A DNA stretch of 64,000 bases from Nitratidesulfovibrio sp. GTDB taxonomy: Bacteria; Desulfobacterota; Desulfovibrionia; Desulfovibrionales; Desulfovibrionaceae. The stretch covers positions 177,952 through 241,951 of the forward strand of contig NZ_JBDXXH010000004.1 in NCBI RefSeq assembly GCF_040373385.1. The letters are read 5' to 3'. Below are positions 59,785 through 64,000 of the stretch, in pieces (positions within the stretch are counted from its first letter, which is position 1; the number at the start of each line of letters is the position of its first letter). The notes beneath the pieces are model-generated. The model saw only the letters and a program-made list of their open reading frames with translations. It searched no databases and was not told the DNA's origin. Position numbers and translations under genes: made by a program.

Positions 59785-60397
59785 GGTGCTGGTCGTTCTT
59801 CTGGTCCTGGGGCTGGCGGGCCTGTTCGTGCATACCCGGAGGGAAATGACCGTCCCCCCCGCGCGGGCGTTGCAGGACTTTCCGGTGTTGCTGCACGAGT
59901 GGCGCAGCGTGGGTCAGGTCTCGTTCGACCAGGCCACGCTTTCGGTGTTGCGTCCCTCGGACTACCTGATGCGCCAGTACGACAACGAACAGGGGCGAAG
60001 GGTGGGGTTGTATGTGGGCTATCACGGCGGAGGGCCGGGGGTGGGGCCCATACACTCGCCGCGCAACTGCCTGCCGGGCGCGGGGTGGCACCTGCTGCGC
60101 TCTAACCCCATGACGGTGGAGACGCCCGCAGGACCGGTGCACCTCGTGCGCGCCGCCTACGCCAAGGGCGATGAAGGAACGATCTACTACTACTGGTATC
60201 AGGTGCGCGGCCGGACGATGACGGGCGACATGGAGTTGAAGCTCGCCGAATTGCGCAATTCGTTCCTCGACCGGCGCAAGGACGCGGCGTTCGTGCGCGT
60301 GGACGTGCCGCTGCGGCAGGAGCAGGGCGCGGACGAGGCGGTGGCGGCGTTCATCCGCCGTGTCTACCCGATGTTGCTGACATACCTTCCGTCCTGA
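59774..60397 (+). CDS. epsI: EpsI-family exosortase-associated protein
   Basis: A 207-residue protein with an N-terminal membrane anchor (LVVLLVLGLAGLFVHT) and a periplasmic EpsI domain: YVGYHGGGPGVGPIHSPRNC then LPGAGWHLL holds the conserved His-Ser-Pro-x-x-Cys, followed by YYYWYQVRGR. EpsI proteins accompany or are fused to exosortases and are needed for polysaccharide production in Methylobacillus. The molecular activity is unsettled. The ATG at 59774 lies within the exosortase gene (11-base overlap) behind AAAGGAGG. Confidence 0.92.
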   Translation: MTAKVLVVLLVLGLAGLFVHTRREMTVPPARALQDFPVLLHEWRSVGQVSFDQATLSVLRPSDYLMRQYDNEQGRRVGLYVGYHGGGPGVGPIHSPRNCLPGAGWHLLRSNPMTVETPAGPVHLVRAAYAKGDEGTIYYYWYQVRGRTMTGDMELKLAELRNSFLDRRKDAAFVRVDVPLRQEQGADEAVAAFIRRVYPMLLTYLPS

Positions 60398-60407
60398 TGG
60401 AGCTGTC

Positions 60408-62501
60408 ATGATCGTCGTCATTCTTGCGTTCGCCTGTGTGGCGCTGGCCCTCGTGCTGGCGGCGCGCGCCGTGCTCATTCCCGGGCTGCGCGCTTCGCTG
60501 GGCGTGGTGCCCGCATTGCTGGTGACGGCGGGGCTCGTGGGAACTGACGGGTATCTTGCCGTGGCGCCCTCCTTCAACGCCGGTGTCCTGGATGGCGTGG
60601 TGGTGCTCCAGGCCGCGCTGTGCCCGGCGTGGATAGCGTTCAGCCTGTGCTACGGGCGCGAAGGCACGTGGCGCACGTGGTCGCTGCTCAACAGGGTACT
60701 CTGCGTGCTGTCGTTCTCGCCGTTGGTCATGGCCGTGGTCCTGCGGTCGTCCGAACTGTTCTATCTTGCCGATTTCAACGCGGAACGGGTGCTGTACCTG
60801 GAGCCGCGCGCGTTCTTCTTCTACCTGCAGGTCGTGCTGTGCATGCTGCTGGCCGCAGGTAATCTGGAGACGACGCTGCGCAGCAGTCGCCATAGCGAAC
60901 GCTGGCGCATCAAGCTTGCGCTGGTGGGCGCGGGGGTGGTGCTGGTGTCCTTTGCCTTGCAATACGGGCAGGGCCTCATGTTTCGAGTGCACGACCTCGG
61001 ATACCTGGGGTTGCGCAACTGCGGCATCACCGCCGGGCTTCTGCTGCTGCTGTTCGCCGAAACGCGGCGCGGCAGCGGCAAGGTATCCATCGCGCGGCGG
61101 CTGGCCTTTCGTTCCGTGGCAGTGGTCTTCGCCGGCGTATACCTTGTCGGGCTTGGCGTGGCCCGGGAGGGCGTGCGCCTGTTCGGCGCGGACTTCGACA
61201 AGCAGTTGGGGATGGGGCTTGTTTTCGCGGCGGGGCTCGCGGCGCTGCTGGTCCTGCTTTCCGAACGGCTGCGCCGACGGGCCAGCATCTGGCTGCACCG
61301 CACCTTCTACAACGAGAAATACGACTACCGCACTCAATGGATCGAGTTTACCGACCGCCTTTCCCGCGCGCGCGACACCCGGGAGTTTATCGATGTCATG
61401 TTGGTAGGGTTATGCGAGGTGTTCGGCTTCGTTGGGGCGGCCTTCCTGCCAGCGGACCACGAACGCGACGGCTGCGTGCAGACGGGGGTGTTTTACGAAA
61501 TGAACGCCGTTGCCGAGCCGCCGTCCGGCGATGCCTTTGCGGCGTTGTTGGCACGCGACGGCGTGCCCCTGTTGGTGGCCCGGCTTGCGGGCGAGCTTCC
61601 GTCCGGAACGGTGCGCTACCTTGCCGATGCGGGGGCCACGCTGGTGTTGCCGGTGCGCGCGGGTGAAGAGGTGGAGGGGCTTGTGCTGCTCAGTTCGCCC
61701 ATTGACGCCAGCGAGGAACACGATGTCGAGGACTTCGAACTGATGGAGGCCATGGGCCGTCAGATAGGGTTGTGCATACGCAGCTTCCGCCTTGGCGACG
61801 AGCTTGCCGTGGCCCGGGAGATGGAGGCGCTCGGGCGGTTTGCCGCGCTGGTCATGCATGACCTCAAGAATCAGGTCTACGCGCTGTCGCTGCTGGTGGA
61901 AAACTCGCGCGAATTCATGGGCGAGCCGGACTTTCAGCGCGACATGATGGAGACGCTGGCCAACAGCGTGGCCAACATGCGCATGCTGATCACGCAACTG
62001 ACCCATTTGCCGGGCCGCGAAGGGCTGCAACTGGCGGAGGTGGACCTGATGGCCCTTGCCCGTCGCGCCTGCGGGCAGGTGCCCGGCGCAAAGCTGCGCT
62101 TCACCGGCGAAGGGGCCACCGTGCAGGCCGATGCGGAACAGATAGGCAAGGTGTTCATCAACCTGTGCCTGAACGCCGTGGAGGCGAACGGCGCCGGTCC
62201 CATCGTCGTCCATGTCGGCAACGATGGCGCGCCGTACTTCCGGGTACAGGACGAGGCAGGCGGCATCGATCCCAACCTGCTGCGCAACGGGTTGTTCAAG
62301 CCGTTCCGCAGCACCAAGAAGCGCGGCATGGGCATAGGCCTCTACCATTGCCGCAAGATCGTTGACGCGCACGGGGGCAGGATACGCGTCGAGTCCCGTG
62401 CGGGCCAGGGAACGACGTTTACCGTGGCCTTCGGCACATCGGAGCCGGGGCGCGCAGGCCACCAGAGTGTATGCGGCGGTCCATCGCCGGGGCAAGGGTA
62501 G
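60408..62501 (+). CDS. prsK: Exosortase-system sensor histidine kinase PrsK
   Basis: A 697-residue sensor. It has an N-terminal region of about eight membrane segments (1-290), a GAF-like domain (about 310-455), then the kinase: H-box FAALVMHDLKNQVYALSLL with His484, N-box VFINLCLNAVEANG, G-box RVQDEAGGIDPNLL and GMGIGLYHCRKIVDAHGG. This architecture is that of PrsK. It presumably senses an envelope or quinone-related signal and phosphorylates PrsR, encoded four bases downstream. It lies ten bases after epsI. Confidence 0.94.
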   Translation: MIVVILAFACVALALVLAARAVLIPGLRASLGVVPALLVTAGLVGTDGYLAVAPSFNAGVLDGVVVLQAALCPAWIAFSLCYGREGTWRTWSLLNRVLCVLSFSPLVMAVVLRSSELFYLADFNAERVLYLEPRAFFFYLQVVLCMLLAAGNLETTLRSSRHSERWRIKLALVGAGVVLVSFALQYGQGLMFRVHDLGYLGLRNCGITAGLLLLLFAETRRGSGKVSIARRLAFRSVAVVFAGVYLVGLGVAREGVRLFGADFDKQLGMGLVFAAGLAALLVLLSERLRRRASIWLHRTFYNEKYDYRTQWIEFTDRLSRARDTREFIDVMLVGLCEVFGFVGAAFLPADHERDGCVQTGVFYEMNAVAEPPSGDAFAALLARDGVPLLVARLAGELPSGTVRYLADAGATLVLPVRAGEEVEGLVLLSSPIDASEEHDVEDFELMEAMGRQIGLCIRSFRLGDELAVAREMEALGRFAALVMHDLKNQVYALSLLVENSREFMGEPDFQRDMMETLANSVANMRMLITQLTHLPGREGLQLAEVDLMALARRACGQVPGAKLRFTGEGATVQADAEQIGKVFINLCLNAVEANGAGPIVVHVGNDGAPYFRVQDEAGGIDPNLLRNGLFKPFRSTKKRGMGIGLYHCRKIVDAHGGRIRVESRAGQGTTFTVAFGTSEPGRAGHQSVCGGPSPGQG

Positions 62502-62505
62502 CATC

Positions 62506-63864
62506 ATGCCAGGATTGCTCATCGTTGAAGACAACGAGGACGTGCGGCGGCAGCTTGGATGGGGGCTGTCGAAGGAGCCGTTCGACGTTTTTCTTGCCGC
62601 CACGGTGGACGAGGCGCTTGCGGTACAGCGGGAGCACCGACCCGAGGTGGTCACGCTGGACCTCGGGCTGCCGCCGGAGCCGGAAGGGGTCACCGAGGGC
62701 TTCCGCTGCCTGGATGCATTGCTGGAGCAGGACCCGCTGGCCCAGATCATCGTGGTGACTGGCCACCACGACGTGCAGAACGCCCTGCGCGCGGTGCAGG
62801 CCGGTGCGTACGATTTCAGCCGCAAACCGGTGAACCTTGCGGAACTGAAGGTCATCATCAGGCGGGCGTTCTTTTTGCGCGGTCTGCGCGGCGTGCAGCG
62901 CGAAGCGCCAACGGGTGATGGGCAGTGCTGCGGCATCGTGGCCCGGTGCCGGGCCATGCGCGCGGTGTTCACCACCATCGAAAAGGTGGCCGCGTCCGAT
63001 GCTCCCGTGCTCATCACCGGAGAATCGGGCACCGGCAAGGAACTGGTGGCCCGTGCCATCCATAACCTGAGCCGTCGCAACAAGATGTCCCTGGTTGTGG
63101 TGAACTGTGGCGCCATTCCCGACAATCTGCTGGAGGCCGAGTTCTTCGGCTACGAGAAGGGGGCCTTCACCGGGGCGACGCAACGCGTGCAAGGCAAGGT
63201 CGAGTACGCGGACAAGGGCACGCTGTTTCTCGACGAGATCGGCGAACTGCCCATCAACCTTCAGGTGAAGACGCTGCGGTTCCTGCAGGAGATGGTCATC
63301 CAGCGGGTGGGCGGGCGCAGCGACATACCCGTCAATGCCCGCATCGTGGCCGCCACCAGCCGGGACATCGCCGAAGGCATCCGGACCGGATCCTTCCGGG
63401 AGGACCTGTACTACCGCATCGGGGTGGTCACCATTGCCCTCCCCGCGCTGCGCCAGCGCGAAGACGACGTGCTGCTGCTGGCCGAACATTTTCTGGCCCG
63501 CTTCGCAAGCGAGCAGGGCGCACGTTACGTGGGCTTTGCTCCGGCGGCAGAAGCGGCCATGCGGCGCTACCCGTGGCCCGGCAATGTCCGCGAACTTGAG
63601 AACAAGGTCCGCCGGGCCGTGATCTTCAGCACCGGAAAACGCATCATGCCCGTGGACCTCGGACTTGACGCTACCGCGTCGGCAGACCCTCCTCCCCGCC
63701 GTTACGACGGCACGCTGAAAGAGGCGCGCAACGCCCTGGAGCGCGAAATGGTGCTTGCGGCGCTTGGCAAGCATGCGGGCAACATCGTGCAGGCGTCGTT
63801 GTCCATTGGCGTAAGCCGCCCGACCTTCTACGACTTGCTCAAGAAACACGGCATCGAAACATGA
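62506..63864 (+). CDS. prsR: PEP-CTERM-box response regulator PrsR (sigma-54 activator)
   Basis: A 452-residue NtrC-type regulator. The receiver is intact: acidic pair E8-D9 in LLIVEDNED, phospho-acceptor D52 in VVTLDLGLPP, and Lys in YDFSRKPVN. The AAA+ domain has Walker A GESGTGKE (about 172-179), the sigma-54 loop GAFTGA (219-224) and LFLDEIGELP. The Fis-type helix-turn-helix ends NIVQASLSIGVSRPTFYDLL. It should bind upstream of sigma-54 promoters of the exopolysaccharide and PEP-CTERM genes, four of which are readable in this window. Confidence 0.95.
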   Translation: MPGLLIVEDNEDVRRQLGWGLSKEPFDVFLAATVDEALAVQREHRPEVVTLDLGLPPEPEGVTEGFRCLDALLEQDPLAQIIVVTGHHDVQNALRAVQAGAYDFSRKPVNLAELKVIIRRAFFLRGLRGVQREAPTGDGQCCGIVARCRAMRAVFTTIEKVAASDAPVLITGESGTGKELVARAIHNLSRRNKMSLVVVNCGAIPDNLLEAEFFGYEKGAFTGATQRVQGKVEYADKGTLFLDEIGELPINLQVKTLRFLQEMVIQRVGGRSDIPVNARIVAATSRDIAEGIRTGSFREDLYYRIGVVTIALPALRQREDDVLLLAEHFLARFASEQGARYVGFAPAAEAAMRRYPWPGNVRELENKVRRAVIFSTGKRIMPVDLGLDATASADPPPRRYDGTLKEARNALEREMVLAALGKHAGNIVQASLSIGVSRPTFYDLLKKHGIET

Positions 63865-63893
63865 GGGGCCACGGAAGTGGCAGGGGAGGCATC

Positions 63894-64000
63894 ATGATTG
63901 CGTGCCGCCACAGCGTGTTCAGGGGCAAAAGGCCAGCACACCGGGAACGGGTGCGCGAATACACCGGACCGCGCCTTGCGCCGATGATCGCCACTGCGAA
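63894..64000 (+). CDS. Possible start of a further gene (cut by the window edge)
   Basis: After GGGGAGG an ATG at 63894 opens a frame that stays open to the right edge (35 codons). The N-terminal residues are basic (FRGKRPAHRERVREYTGPR) with no recognisable motif. It may continue the prsK-prsR operon, or be a chance frame. Confidence 0.35.
   Translation, partial: MIACRHSVFRGKRPAHRERVREYTGPRLAPMIATA

Overview
The window is GC-rich (visibly above 60% over most of its length) with a few AT-rich islands. It looks like the chromosome of a sulfate-reducing deltaproteobacterium of the Desulfovibrio/Nitratidesulfovibrio type. The evidence is the gene content (a PSP1-domain protein beside metG, AddAB-type helicase-nucleases, a phosphofructokinase carrying PKTIDND) and an exosortase/PEP-CTERM exopolysaccharide locus with the two-component pair PrsK/PrsR. 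The genus is an inference from reading, not from a search.

Left part (1 to about 19,250), mostly housekeeping: the C-terminus of a tyrosine recombinase, a nitronate-monooxygenase-like flavoenzyme, an addA-addB operon (minus), a phosphofructokinase (minus), a GT2 glycosyltransferase and an HD-domain protein (minus), then a PSP1 protein and methionyl-tRNA synthetase (plus). A TVP38/TMEM64 membrane protein, a small lipid-A-synthase-N-terminal-like membrane protein and a dolichol-phosphate-mannose-synthase-like GT2 follow on the minus strand. An initiator tRNA-fMet with its own promoter and terminator closes this part.

Middle part (about 19,250 to 33,570), accessory: an alpha/beta hydrolase, gene-poor stretches, a PilZ protein divergent from a sigma-54 activator with a degenerate receiver, a DevCAB-like ABC exporter, a CPBP/CAAX-type intramembrane protease, one PEP-CTERM protein, an unusual three-domain enzyme (FeeM-like acyltransferase, ThiF/E1 adenylation domain, nitroreductase), and a second PilZ protein. 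I can read four sigma-54 (-24/-12) promoters here: before the PEP-CTERM gene, the three-domain enzyme, the second PilZ gene and prsT. TGTCCG-containing upstream elements accompany all four.

Right part (33,570 to 64,000): a plus-strand exopolysaccharide/exosortase gene cluster of 24 genes, many joined by ATGA/GTGA overlaps. In order: prsT, initiating sugar transferase, Wza-like export protein, Wzz-like chain-length protein, tyrosine autokinase, ExeA-like ATPase, outer-membrane beta-barrel protein, polysaccharide deacetylase, FemAB-like protein, DegT-like aminotransferase, GT2, ATP-grasp protein, polymerase, flippase, two glycosyltransferases, two hexapeptide acyltransferases, another GT4, a CapK-like adenylating enzyme, exosortase, EpsI, PrsK and PrsR. 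The last genes supply the regulator likely to drive the sigma-54 promoters upstream.

Working model (inference): PrsK/PrsR, perhaps with the receiver-degenerate activator at 22,274, turns on a sigma-54 regulon comprising the exopolysaccharide cluster, its PEP-CTERM cargo, a PilZ (cyclic-di-GMP) protein and an acyl-amino-acid-like tailoring enzyme. The DevCAB-like pump is a candidate exporter for that enzyme's product. The fused FeeM-ThiF-nitroreductase protein is the best candidate for undescribed chemistry.
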